DNA from: Sphingobium naphthae
Lineage (GTDB): Bacteria; Pseudomonadota; Alphaproteobacteria; Sphingomonadales; Sphingomonadaceae
Direction of reading: 5' to 3'
Length of the DNA stretch: 38,142 nt
NCBI RefSeq assembly: GCF_020782235.1
Contig: NZ_JAJGNO010000018.1
Location: forward strand, 1-38,142
Part shown: piece after piece, positions 25,815 to 32,665 of the stretch
Position numbering within the stretch: position 1 is the stretch's first letter
Layout of the letters: each line of letters opens with the position of its first letter
Position numbers and translations under genes: made by a program
Notes under the pieces: model-generated
What the model saw: only the letters and a program-made list of their open reading frames with translations
Told to the model about the DNA's origin: nothing
Database searches by the model: none

Positions 25815-26591
25815 TTACTGATCCTGAGTAGGCGCCGCCGGCTCATCGCTGAGATCCAGCATCGCATCGTCGCCCAGATACGCACGGGTGATAGGCCCGT
25901 AGTCCTTGGCCACGTCGCGCGCGAAGTCCGCGAAGACGGTAATCATCTGGCGCATCGCCATCGCGTAAAGGTTCAGCTCATCCGACTGCGTGCGAAAGTA
26001 ATTTGCGAGCGGCGCTGGCATCCGCCCCGCTGTCGTCGATACTAGGTCGTCGTCTCGCGTCGTATGACCATGCTTGGCCAGTTCGTAGTGCAGGTCCGTT
26101 TTCATACGGCCAAAAGCGGCAAGGTTGGACAGCATCGCCCCATGCCGCCGCGACAAGAGCACCAGATCGTCAACATAATCGACCCGCTTGGCGGCGATGA
26201 ACACCTCGAGTTCCTCCGCCGTGAACGACACCGAAGGTTCGCGGTCGACACCGACAAAGGCCGATAGCCGCTGCGCGATCGTCATCTGCCCATTGCCATC
26301 CTGTTCGGCCTTGAGAACCATCGCCTCGATCTGGTTGTGATAATCGAGGATGGCATTCACCAGCACGGTGAGCTTGATGAACACCTTGCGCGCAGCGACA
26401 ACTTCCGCCTCATGACGCGCTTTCTCGTCGCGGACGATCAGTTCTTTCGATGCCCGACCCGCGAGCAGCCTTGATGGGAAATAGGCCAGCAAGGCACCCA
26501 GGATCGCCGTCGCGAATGGCACGCCATAGTCTTTCCAAACGCTGGATGTGTCCGCTGCGGCTTGTGCAACAGTAATATGAAGATCACCCAC
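25815..26591 (-). CDS. Membrane-anchored hypothetical protein, 258 aa
   Basis: 258 aa if started at GTG 26591, which has AAGGG nine bases upstream; TTG 26609 would add six residues. One membrane helix near residues 23-43 (PFATAILGALLAYFPSRLLA) is followed by a long helical soluble domain with a coiled-coil-like start (ELIVRDEKARHEAEVVAARK). Later parts contain VDYVDDLVLLSRRHGAMLSN and MAMRQMITVFADFARDVAKD. No family is recognised. It lies downstream of ardC on the same strand, separated by two hairpins, and just upstream of structured element copy B. Confidence 0.65.
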   Translation of the reverse strand: MGDLHITVAQAAADTSSVWKDYGVPFATAILGALLAYFPSRLLAGRASKELIVRDEKARHEAEVVAARKVFIKLTVLVNAILDYHNQIEAMVLKAEQDGNGQMTIAQRLSAFVGVDREPSVSFTAEELEVFIAAKRVDYVDDLVLLSRRHGAMLSNLAAFGRMKTDLHYELAKHGHTTRDDDLVSTTAGRMPAPLANYFRTQSDELNLYAMAMRQMITVFADFARDVAKDYGPITRAYLGDDAMLDLSDEPAAPTQDQ

Positions 26592-26660
26592 GGATGCGGC
26601 CCTTAGCAATGCGTTCAGAACATTGCTGATAGCAGCGACGATTCAGAAAGTTATCACGAA

Positions 26661-26694
26661 TGCGCCGCCCGACCGCTTGCGGGTGGGCGGCGCA
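26661..26694. terminator. Two-part hairpin downstream of ardC
   Basis: TGCGCCGCCC pairs with GGGCGGCGCA and, after a two-by-two internal loop (GA/GT), CCGC pairs with GCGG around TT. Its plan matches the hairpin at 23215-23248 downstream of parB, though the sequence differs. It lies between ardC and the 258-aa gene and probably ends or stabilises the ardC message. Confidence 0.65.
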
Positions 26695-26708
26695 AGATTT
26701 TGCGGCGC

Positions 26709-26732
26709 GCCCCGGCCCTGATGGGTCGGGGC
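26709..26732 (-). terminator. Hairpin just after the ardC stop
   Basis: GCCCCG pairs with CGGGGC and, past a single mismatch, CCC pairs with GGG around TGAT. On the minus strand it begins ten bases after the ardC stop. Same geometry as the hairpin after parB at 23293-23316. Confidence 0.65.
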
Positions 26733-26742
26733 TGTTTAGCCG

Positions 26743-27678
26743 TCAGGCCACCTCCTCAAGCGGTGCGCTGGTTTCCGTTCCCATATGACAGAGCAGCCAA
26801 TCAGCCGCATCCTGCGCTTGGCGCGCGGCCGTGAAGATGCACCGCTTGTCGTTGCGAAGGGCAGACAGCCAGCTTGTCAGATAGGCCGCATGATCCTCAC
26901 GGTCGTGGAGTTTGATGCCGATCGCACCGCTGACGAACGCGGCCCCCAGCTCGGCCACCAGTTCTTCGCGCGCGTAGTCTTCGCGCTTCGTGGAAATGAG
27001 CGTGGGACGGGCAAGCCGATCCACATGGCCGCTGGCGTGACAGAGTTCGTGCGCAAGGGTCGAATAATAATCGTCGCTGGTGTGGAAGTCGGCGAATGCT
27101 GGCATGACGACATGATCTCCGCTCGGCTGATAATAGGGCTGCGAACCATGATGGCGAACGGTGACAGGCACCCGGCCAAAGAGCGTATCAAGCTCGGCGT
27201 CCCGGTCGTGGGGATTGGTGGCGGTGATGATCGGTGCGGGCATGGGATATTGCGTTTCGATGCCGTCGATCTGCTCCGAATTGAAAACCGTATAGCGTTT
27301 CAGGAACGCGACCTGCCGCCTGCCGTCCTCGCCCTGTTCGCTGCTCGCTTCGCCACCTTTGCCGTCGCGCACCACGATCTTGTTGGCATAGACCACGGTT
27401 GATCCCTTCTCGCCCTTGCGGACACAGCCGCCCAGCGCGAGCGCCTGCTTGAAGGTCAGCCAATGGGGGGAGGCATAGCCCTTGGTCATGGAGGCCACCC
27501 ACAAGGTCAGGACATTGATACCGCGATACGGAACCCCGGTAGAGCGCAGCGGGATGTTGGGGGCGGTGCTGCCGTTCCATGATTTGGACCAAGGCCGGGT
27601 GCCAGCCTCGATCATGGCAATCATCTGGTCGGTGATCTCCTGATAGACGTCGGCCCGGTTGTCGGTGATGCGTCCCAT
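26743..27678 (-). CDS. ardC: ArdC-family antirestriction protein
   Basis: 311 aa from ATG 27678, with AAAGGA eight bases upstream. The N-terminal ssDNA-binding domain shows VYQEITDQMIAMIEAGTRPW, GVPYRGINVLTLWVASM and GYASPHWLTFKQALALGG. The C-terminal domain is a metalloprotease-like fold with the zinc site HELCHASGH at residues 210-218 and a downstream Glu in YAREELVAELGAAFV. ArdC proteins coat incoming plasmid strands and counter restriction during conjugation. The gene is preceded by structured element copy C and followed by two hairpins. Confidence 0.95.
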   Translation of the reverse strand: MGRITDNRADVYQEITDQMIAMIEAGTRPWSKSWNGSTAPNIPLRSTGVPYRGINVLTLWVASMTKGYASPHWLTFKQALALGGCVRKGEKGSTVVYANKIVVRDGKGGEASSEQGEDGRRQVAFLKRYTVFNSEQIDGIETQYPMPAPIITATNPHDRDAELDTLFGRVPVTVRHHGSQPYYQPSGDHVVMPAFADFHTSDDYYSTLAHELCHASGHVDRLARPTLISTKREDYAREELVAELGAAFVSGAIGIKLHDREDHAAYLTSWLSALRNDKRCIFTAARQAQDAADWLLCHMGTETSAPLEEVA

Positions 27679-27699
27679 GATTTCGTCCTTTCCACTTGA

Positions 27700-28104
27700 G
27701 GCTGAAAGCCGCTTGCTCTGCGGCATGCGGCTCTGCCTTTCCGGCGAGGAACGGGATGGGGAGGGAGGGCGAGAATCTTGGCCCCTGGCGCGGGCGAGCC
27801 GCCCTAGCGTGGCCGATGCCTTCAGAGCATCGGGTGCCGCGCTCGGCGGATTACACGGGGGGCATGATTGTCGTTCGGGGACGAAAGGGCAGTAGCCCTT
27901 GGCGTTCCCCTAAGCGTGCGGGCCTCCGGGGGAGGGCCGGAAGCGCCCTGTGAAGGAAACACCGCGCCACGGCGCGGCAACAGGGGTGCGCCACGTGGCA
28001 CACCCCCCGCGCGAGGATCGTCACCCGAATGGGCTGAGACGCCGGCACGGTGGCTCGGTCGCCGCTCGCGGCGATAGAGCCGTGCCCGGCAGGGTCGCGC
28101 CCTG
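27700..28104 (-). repeat. Structured leader element, copy C (full form)
   Basis: 405 bases, aligning over its whole length with copy B. It ends 21 bases before the ardC start; GGCTGAAAGCCGCTTGCTCT at the gene-proximal end is identical in B and C. Stems kept with changed bases include CCGATGC/GCATCGG (27813-27833), CCGCGC/GCGCGG (27962-27977), GGTGCGCC/GGCACACC (27985-28004) and TCGCCGC/GCGGCGA (28059-28074). The plus strand also holds four G-runs at 27753-27769, a canonical G-quadruplex pattern. No ORF with a ribosome site lies within it. Confidence 0.88.
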
Positions 28105-28147
28105 TGGGATGGTCCTACGCTCCAAGCGATGGTGGTGAGCAAAGAGA

Positions 28148-28214
28148 GGGTGCCCCGCACCCTGAAACACGAAGGCCGCCCCTTGATGCCGGAGGCAACA
28201 GCGGGACGGCCATG
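28148..28214 (-). terminator. Hairpin pair downstream of the dinJ-like antitoxin
   Basis: GGCCG (28174-28178) pairs with CGGCC (28207-28211), then past one mismatch CCC pairs with GGG, with TGCC/GGCA inside around GGA. A second hairpin GGGTGC/GCACCC lies at 28148-28162. They follow the leftward antitoxin gene and precede copy C of the structured element, so they probably insulate the ardC leader from upstream transcription. Confidence 0.5.
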
Positions 28215-28277
28215 TCGTTTTCACGTCAAACCATTTGAACCTGCCGCAGCATGCAGCACTGGTTCAGCGCAACGAGC

Positions 28278-28559
28278 CTAGTCCTCGTCATCGTCCTCAT
28301 TGAGCGCGCCCATCAGGTCCGCGACGGTAGCGAACCGCTCCACCTTGCCTTCGGACGCATCGCGCATCGCCGCCTGGGTGGTGGCATTGGGAACGCGAAT
28401 GTCGAAGGGCAGGTTCTTGTCGGAGGCTACGCGCACCAGCATCAGCCGGATGGCGTCGGACACAGACAGGCCCATCCCCGCAAGAATTGCGCTGGCTTCC
28501 TTCTTCAAGTCGGAATCAATCCGAGCACGTACTACGTCGGCCGCTGCCACTTCACTCAC
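28278..28559 (-). CDS. RelB/DinJ-family antitoxin, no adjacent toxin
   Basis: 93 aa. The N-terminal half is a ribbon-helix-helix of the DinJ type: VVRARIDSDLKKEASAILAG then MGLSVSDAIRLMLVRVASDK, followed by LPFDIRVPNATTQAAM, the usual DinJ linker. The C-terminal segment (FATVADLMGALNEDDDED) is the acidic toxin-binding tail. The start lies at 28559, with no strong ribosome site. Toxin genes normally follow directly, but none is present downstream. The only YafQ-type toxin is 1 kb away on the other strand. Confidence 0.88.
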   Translation of the reverse strand: MSEVAAADVVRARIDSDLKKEASAILAGMGLSVSDAIRLMLVRVASDKNLPFDIRVPNATTQAAMRDASEGKVERFATVADLMGALNEDDDED

Positions 28560-28569
28560 CCCATTGAAA

Positions 28570-28943
28570 TCATCTGAGCCACATTGTAGCTACAAATCGT
28601 AAATGGCCTCCTAACGCCTGGGTGTCAATAGCACTACCCCTCTCTGCACTCTCCCGGGAGCACGTGGAGCACGGAGAGTACGTGGGAGGACATAAGCACA
28701 TTCGAGCACAGACAGGGCGCTTATAAGTCGCTGAAAACAAAGCCGAAAATCGACATCATATGAAACATATGTTGCACGATGCGATTTTAGTTGCATCAGA
28801 TCACGCAAATAAGCATATAGTAGTTGCAACGAGCGCACATCCTATGTTGCGTCAGTCAATACCTAAGTCATTGAAAAACTACGATAAATAGTGCATAACC
28901 TGTTTGTCGCCGCAACAGGGCCGCGACACATGGAGTAAAAATA
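28570..28943. other. AT-rich intergenic region with repeated GTTGCA motifs
   Basis: No gene is supported in these 374 bases, which are clearly poorer in GC than their surroundings. GTTGCA occurs at 28771, 28790 and 28823, with GTTGCG at 28846. CATATG occurs twice, three bases apart, at 28757-28771. Closer to the antitoxin are short CACGTGGAG/ACGTGGGAG repeats (about 28666-28690). The layout fits an operator or iteron-type replication region and promoters for the divergent dinJ and 205-aa genes. Confidence 0.5.
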
Positions 28944-29561
28944 ATGGCGACGACCAGGGAGGCGAGTGCGATTACGAAAAAGCAGCTCGCCATGCGCGAT
29001 CTGCACTGGCCGGGTATGGAAACCTGGCTGTGGAATCGCAAGGCCAACAAGGGGTTCGCAACGATCCCCAAAACGATGCCGCTGATCCTCAAGATCATGG
29101 ATGAAATGACCAAGGGCGCGCCGGTATCATCTACCTATCTGACGCTGTGGTGCCACACGTGGGACAACTCGTATGTCATCCTGAACAAGCATGGCGACAT
29201 GGCCAATGCCTCGGGGTTCGGCGGTCAGCGCGGTGAACATACCTGGGCGACCCGGATGAAGAAGCTTCAGGAACTGAAGTTCATCGACATCAAGCCGGGT
29301 AAGTCCGGGCCGATGGGCAATGCGATCATCTTCAATCCGCATTTCATCCTGCGCTGGCATCATTCGATCAAGACGCCGGGCCTCACCGCGACGAGCTATG
29401 CGGCGCTGGTGGAAACGGCGCTGGAGATCGGTGCCGGCGATATGCTGGTGGAATGGACGCCGTTCCCGCCCGATGGCGAACCGCCGGTCATCCCGCAGCC
29501 CGTCATCGACGCGGCGGCCAAGGCCAAGGTGGATCTGCCGACCACTGGAGGCGCGGAATGA
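28944..29561 (+). CDS. Winged-helix-like plasmid protein coupled to yafQ
   Basis: 205 aa from ATG 28944, with GGAG eight bases upstream. The central part (STYLTLWCHTWDNSYVILN, ANASGFGGQRGEHTWATRMK, KLQELKFIDIKPGKSGPMG) has the helix-helix-strand pattern of a winged helix with a basic wing. The C-terminus is Pro/Ala-rich. No named family is recognised. The stop overlaps the YafQ toxin start, which is the place an antitoxin gene would occupy, yet the protein is far longer than DinJ. It may be a regulator, an unusual antitoxin or a replication protein given the repeat-rich region upstream. Confidence 0.7.
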   Translation: MATTREASAITKKQLAMRDLHWPGMETWLWNRKANKGFATIPKTMPLILKIMDEMTKGAPVSSTYLTLWCHTWDNSYVILNKHGDMANASGFGGQRGEHTWATRMKKLQELKFIDIKPGKSGPMGNAIIFNPHFILRWHHSIKTPGLTATSYAALVETALEIGAGDMLVEWTPFPPDGEPPVIPQPVIDAAAKAKVDLPTTGGAE

Positions 29562-29830
29562 GACCCGTTGAAATTACGGGCCGGTTCAAACGCGATTACA
29601 AGCGAGAGAAGCGATCCGACGCCGGCCTCGATGCCATTTTCCAGCCCGTCCTCGACATGCTGGTGATGGATGAGGTGTTGCCGCCCAACCTGTCCGACCA
29701 TTTGCTGACCGGCGATTGGAAGGGATACCGGGATTGCCACATCAAGCCCGACCTGGTGCTGATCTACCGCAAGACCGAAGACGCACTCGTTCTGGCCCGT
29801 ATCGGTTCGCACAGCGAACTGTTCGGATGA
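29558..29830 (+). CDS. YafQ-family mRNA interferase toxin
   Basis: 90 aa from ATG 29558, in an ATGA overlap with the preceding gene. The residues known for YafQ catalysis are in place: His48, His61, Asp65, His85 and Phe89, within LSDHLLTGDWKGYRDCHIKP and RIGSHSELF. YafQ cuts in-frame mRNA on the ribosome. Length equals that of E. coli YafQ. The usual DinJ partner is not upstream; a DinJ-like gene lies at 28278-28559 on the opposite strand. Confidence 0.9.
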   Translation: MRPVEITGRFKRDYKREKRSDAGLDAIFQPVLDMLVMDEVLPPNLSDHLLTGDWKGYRDCHIKPDLVLIYRKTEDALVLARIGSHSELFG

Positions 29831-29915
29831 CCCGAGCGCTGATCCGGGGCGAAGGCGACGGCCGCGCAGCAGGCCGATTGCCTCGCCCCGCAGGGCGCAC
29901 CGATCCTATCCAACT

Positions 29916-30356
29916 TCAGTATATGCGCTGGGCGGCCACCGCCAGCACACGGCGAAGGCAGCCATGCGCTGCCGCCGGGGCTGGAAGGTCTTGCGGAGGC
30001 AAGCCAGGATAACGGAAGCATTGCATGGCGTGCGGGCAATCGAGCGCGTCGATCGTCGCATGGTCGCTAGCCGAAATGGCCGCTGCAAGATCGAGCGACC
30101 CGCGATCGATCGCCCTGCAACATCGGTGCAGGCTATGGCCCATCAGCATAAGCCGCTCTTCATCCCAGCCATCGGCGATCAGTATCGCCTTGAGCGCAAG
30201 TTCCAGACCATGCGCAACCAGCGCGAAATAGCCCATCTGCGCAGCGTCTGCCCGGTTGATCAGGAGGATGCGACCCGCCGCATCGGCATAATCGTTGGCA
30301 AAGGCCAGATAGTGAACCGCGCGTTCGGGTTCCGGCCTGCTGACGCCCCCGGTCAT
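29916..30356 (-). CDS. HEPN-like small protein
   Basis: 146 aa from ATG 30356, overlapping the upstream gene's stop as ATGA. The sequence shows PERAVHYLAFANDYADAAGR, then FALVAHGLELALKAILIADG and LMLMGHSLHRCCRAIDRGS. The ElxLKAxLI and GHxL pattern is typical of HEPN-type helical domains used in toxins, defence proteins and nucleotidyltransferase partners. No catalytic R-x4-6-H motif is obvious. It is the last gene of a four-gene leftward operon with a primase-like protein and a nuclease. Confidence 0.7.
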   Translation of the reverse strand: MTGGVSRPEPERAVHYLAFANDYADAAGRILLINRADAAQMGYFALVAHGLELALKAILIADGWDEERLMLMGHSLHRCCRAIDRGSLDLAAAISASDHATIDALDCPHAMQCFRYPGLPPQDLPAPAAAHGCLRRVLAVAAQRIY

Positions 30357-30652
30357 AGCCAACGCCCATCCAGCGAGGGAGCAAAAGCATTGCCAATGGC
30401 GATCGAGCCGACAAGGGCGGCCATCACCACAAAGAGGATCAGCCTCGTTCGTGTACGAAAGCACCCGCGCGTGATGCTGACTGCAAACCATAGCGCGACG
30501 GCCAGGAGCAGACCCGGCCCCACTTCATAGACGACCAGGCCGGGCAGGCGGTTGGGAAGCAGGTATGGCATGTCGCGGATGACGCGCCCGAGCAGGACCG
30601 CGCCAATAACCAGCGAGCTGGCTCCCCCCCCAGCGACCAACCATAGCGGCAA
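30353..30652 (-). CDS. Small inner-membrane protein, 99 aa
   Basis: 99 aa with three hydrophobic segments (SSLVIGAVLLGRVI, PGLVVYEVGPGLLLAVALWF, LILFVVMAALVGSIAIGNAF). The proposed TTG start at 30652 has no clear ribosome site, so the N-terminus is uncertain. The stop overlaps the HEPN-like gene by four bases, and the nuclease gene ends 21 bases upstream. No family is recognised. Confidence 0.6.
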   Translation of the reverse strand: MPLWLVAGGGASSLVIGAVLLGRVIRDMPYLLPNRLPGLVVYEVGPGLLLAVALWFAVSITRGCFRTRTRLILFVVMAALVGSIAIGNAFAPSLDGRWL

Positions 30653-30673
30653 CGGGAGAGCCGGGTTCGAGCA

Positions 30674-31309
30674 TTACCGCGTCGAGCGTGCGCCGGCGAT
30701 TGCCCCCGGCTCCTTTTTGATCGTGCCCACATCGCACCCTTGCGGAACTTGCGCACGCTGCACGGCAAGCTGCCGCATCCCTTCGTAATCGACACCCCAC
30801 AAACCTGCGCGCTGGGCTGCTGCTTGGCGCATCAGGTCGACATAGGCGCCGCCTGAATAGACGCGGTAATCGACGGCATAGCCTTGAGCGACCATGGTGG
30901 CGCCCACGCTCGCCTTGTTGCTGGGGAAGCGGCAGGACAGATTCAACCGCCCATAGCTCTTGGCTGTGGTGCGGCACTGTTCTTCGCGTCGCAGGGCATA
31001 GTCAAACAGTGACGCCGAGCACGTCAGCCCGCCATCGCGGGCCGCCAGCTCACGCAGCGCCTCGCTCGCCAGCGCCTTGAGCTGCGGCCGATCGTCGTCA
31101 GGTGCATCGATCCCGACAATCCGCACGCGACCGTTTGAGAAATCGACGGTATCGCCATCGATAATCCGGGGAGAAGGAGAGGATAGCTGGGTCTGCGATG
31201 CTTCGACCAGCGATGCCTTGTTCTGCGCGATGGAATAGACCGCCACGACAACGAAAGTCGCCCCCATCATCCAGCGCTGATAGGGCGGTACGCCGGGAAA
31301 CAGCTTCAT
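30674..31309 (-). CDS. Membrane-anchored thermonuclease (SNase-like)
   Basis: 211 aa from ATG 31309, overlapping the stop of the upstream primase-like gene as ATGA. An N-terminal membrane segment (MMGATFVVVAVYSIAQ) precedes an SNase-type fold: IIDGDTVDFSNGRVRIVGID carries the conserved DGDT and the RVRxxGID arginine region, and YGRLNLSCRF and AQGYAVDYRVYSGG follow. Such secreted nucleases are frequent on conjugative plasmids. The protein should act in the periplasm or at the membrane, which contrasts with its coupling to a cytoplasmic primase. Confidence 0.88.
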   Translation of the reverse strand: MKLFPGVPPYQRWMMGATFVVVAVYSIAQNKASLVEASQTQLSSPSPRIIDGDTVDFSNGRVRIVGIDAPDDDRPQLKALASEALRELAARDGGLTCSASLFDYALRREEQCRTTAKSYGRLNLSCRFPSNKASVGATMVAQGYAVDYRVYSGGAYVDLMRQAAAQRAGLWGVDYEGMRQLAVQRAQVPQGCDVGTIKKEPGAIAGARSTR

Positions 31310-32187
31310 GCTGCTCGGATCTCGCGCAGGAGATCGTTCCAGTCGCCGCTGTGTGGCGGCAGCTTGGTGAGTAGCCTACGGCCATTATTGGTCAGGTGAG
31401 GGGTGGCCCGTTCTACGGCGCGCGCCGCTTCGACGCCGTGCTGGCTGTAGAGGATGACGGTGTGGATGCTCTCCGGGATCGCAATGCCCTGATAGCGCTC
31501 GATGCCCAGCACCGGCCAGACGAAGTGACCGGGTTCGAGCAGGTTCATCACGCTTGCGGCATCCTCGACGCCTTCTGCGAGACGCAGCACGCCATCGGTT
31601 GGAATACCGCCCCAGCGCACCGCGCCGGTGCCGGGATTGCCCAGCATACGCTTGGGTTCGGGCATGTCGGCCTTCCAGCGGCCATCGGGCGTCAGGAAGG
31701 TGCGGTGGATCGCAACGACGCCGGCGTCTTCCTCGATCGGCACGATCAGCGCCGGGGCAAACGCCTTGGCGGCGCCTGCACCGCACTGGCAACGCGGATC
31801 GAAGCGAGCGTTGATCCCCTCGGGCACGATCGCACGGGTGCGCAGGTAGCGATCGGCGAGGGTGCCGACATAGGGGTCAGCATGACGCCAGACTGCAAGG
31901 GCGACCTTGTTGAGATCAGTCTTGCTCTCCTGACGCTGCCCCGGATCATGATCGGGGCGCGCGAGGATCTTGCCGGACCGAAGCGCCGTCATGATGGCTT
32001 CGGCAGTGCAGCCGGCGAAACAGTGGAACAGCACGGCGCGGTCGCCTACGCGAACGGAAAGGCTTGCCTTGCTATCGGAATGGGCAGGGCATCGGCACAT
32101 GGCAAAATCGCCCGTCCATCGGCCGCCAAGCTGGCGAACAATTCGGTCGGCCTGTTCCTCAATCGTAGCGATATGCCGTCGGGCCAT
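31306..32187 (-). CDS. CHC2 zinc-finger/Toprim primase-like protein
   Basis: 293 aa from ATG 32187 with GGAGG eight bases upstream. The zinc finger is CRCPAHSDSKASLSVRVGDR then FHCFAGC, with Cys31/33, His36, Cys56 and Cys60. The middle part has DRYLRTRAIVPEGINARF and RTFLTPDGRWKADMPEPKRM. The Toprim part shows LRLAEGVEDAASVMNL with the catalytic Glu, and a later IHTVILYSQHGVEAAR that lacks the usual DxD. Family members prime DNA synthesis on plasmids and phages. It heads the operon and diverges from the 95-aa gene. Confidence 0.88.
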   Translation of the reverse strand: MARRHIATIEEQADRIVRQLGGRWTGDFAMCRCPAHSDSKASLSVRVGDRAVLFHCFAGCTAEAIMTALRSGKILARPDHDPGQRQESKTDLNKVALAVWRHADPYVGTLADRYLRTRAIVPEGINARFDPRCQCGAGAAKAFAPALIVPIEEDAGVVAIHRTFLTPDGRWKADMPEPKRMLGNPGTGAVRWGGIPTDGVLRLAEGVEDAASVMNLLEPGHFVWPVLGIERYQGIAIPESIHTVILYSQHGVEAARAVERATPHLTNNGRRLLTKLPPHSGDWNDLLREIRAA

Positions 32188-32220
32188 TTAAGACACCTCC
32201 GTTGAAGCGCCTTGTCATGC

Positions 32221-32235
32221 TATCGCAGCGCGATA
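32221..32235. promoter_or_regulatory. Palindrome between the primase operon and the 95-aa gene
   Basis: TATCGC (32221-32226) and GCGATA (32230-32235) form a perfect six-base inverted repeat with a three-base spacer in the 91-base gap between divergent genes. It is placed where an operator controlling both directions would be expected. Confidence 0.5.
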
Positions 32236-32278
32236 CAGGACACCAGCGAAAACCATATAAATCGCTTGTAGGGTTGGA

Positions 32279-32566
32279 ATGGAATTAGAGCTACTACTGG
32301 AACGCGAACTTACGACGCATCGCCCTCCAGGTGGGACGATCACAGACGTTCACGTGTGCCAGCACGACTCCGGCAAGTGGCACATCAATATCCGCGTGAG
32401 CTGGCGGGGAACTGCACTTTTCCATGTGGGGCTGTACGACAAGAAGCGCATCCGCTTGTATAAGCGCGCTTCTTCCGCGATCCGACATATCATTCTAGGA
32501 TATGGCTACGAGGGCGTAATAAGTTTGCACCCATATCCGGGCATGAGGGACGAGGCGACGTTTTAG
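32279..32566 (+). CDS. Hypothetical 95-aa protein
   Basis: 95 aa from ATG 32279, with AGGG about five bases upstream. It is basic and aromatic (DSGKWHINIRVSWRGTALFH, GLYDKKRIRLYKRASSAIRH) and has no membrane segment. Not recognised. GC content is lower than in neighbouring genes. It diverges from the primase-like operon and precedes the conjugation operon by about 75 bases. Confidence 0.5.
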   Translation: MELELLLERELTTHRPPGGTITDVHVCQHDSGKWHINIRVSWRGTALFHVGLYDKKRIRLYKRASSAIRHIILGYGYEGVISLHPYPGMRDEATF

Positions 32567-32640
32567 CGGGGTAAGCTGTTCGCAGTAGCAGCAACCCATG
32601 TCGCTTTCGGGGTGGCCATCACGGTTTTCTTAACATAGCC

Positions 32641-32665
32641 TGTTTTCACAACTGGAGTGAAAACA
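32641..32665 (+). promoter_or_regulatory. Inverted repeat masking the first ribosome site of the virB operon
   Basis: TGTTTTCAC (32641-32649) pairs perfectly with GTGAAAACA (32657-32665) around AACTGGA. The right arm and loop contain the Shine-Dalgarno GGAG (32654-32657) and reach into the ATG at 32665. It can act as a repressor operator in DNA or as an RNA hairpin hiding the ribosome site. Confidence 0.6.

Noticed and set aside
28611..28838. 75-aa leftward frame in the AT-rich region
   Set aside because: No ribosome site, no domain, and it overlaps repeats that look regulatory.
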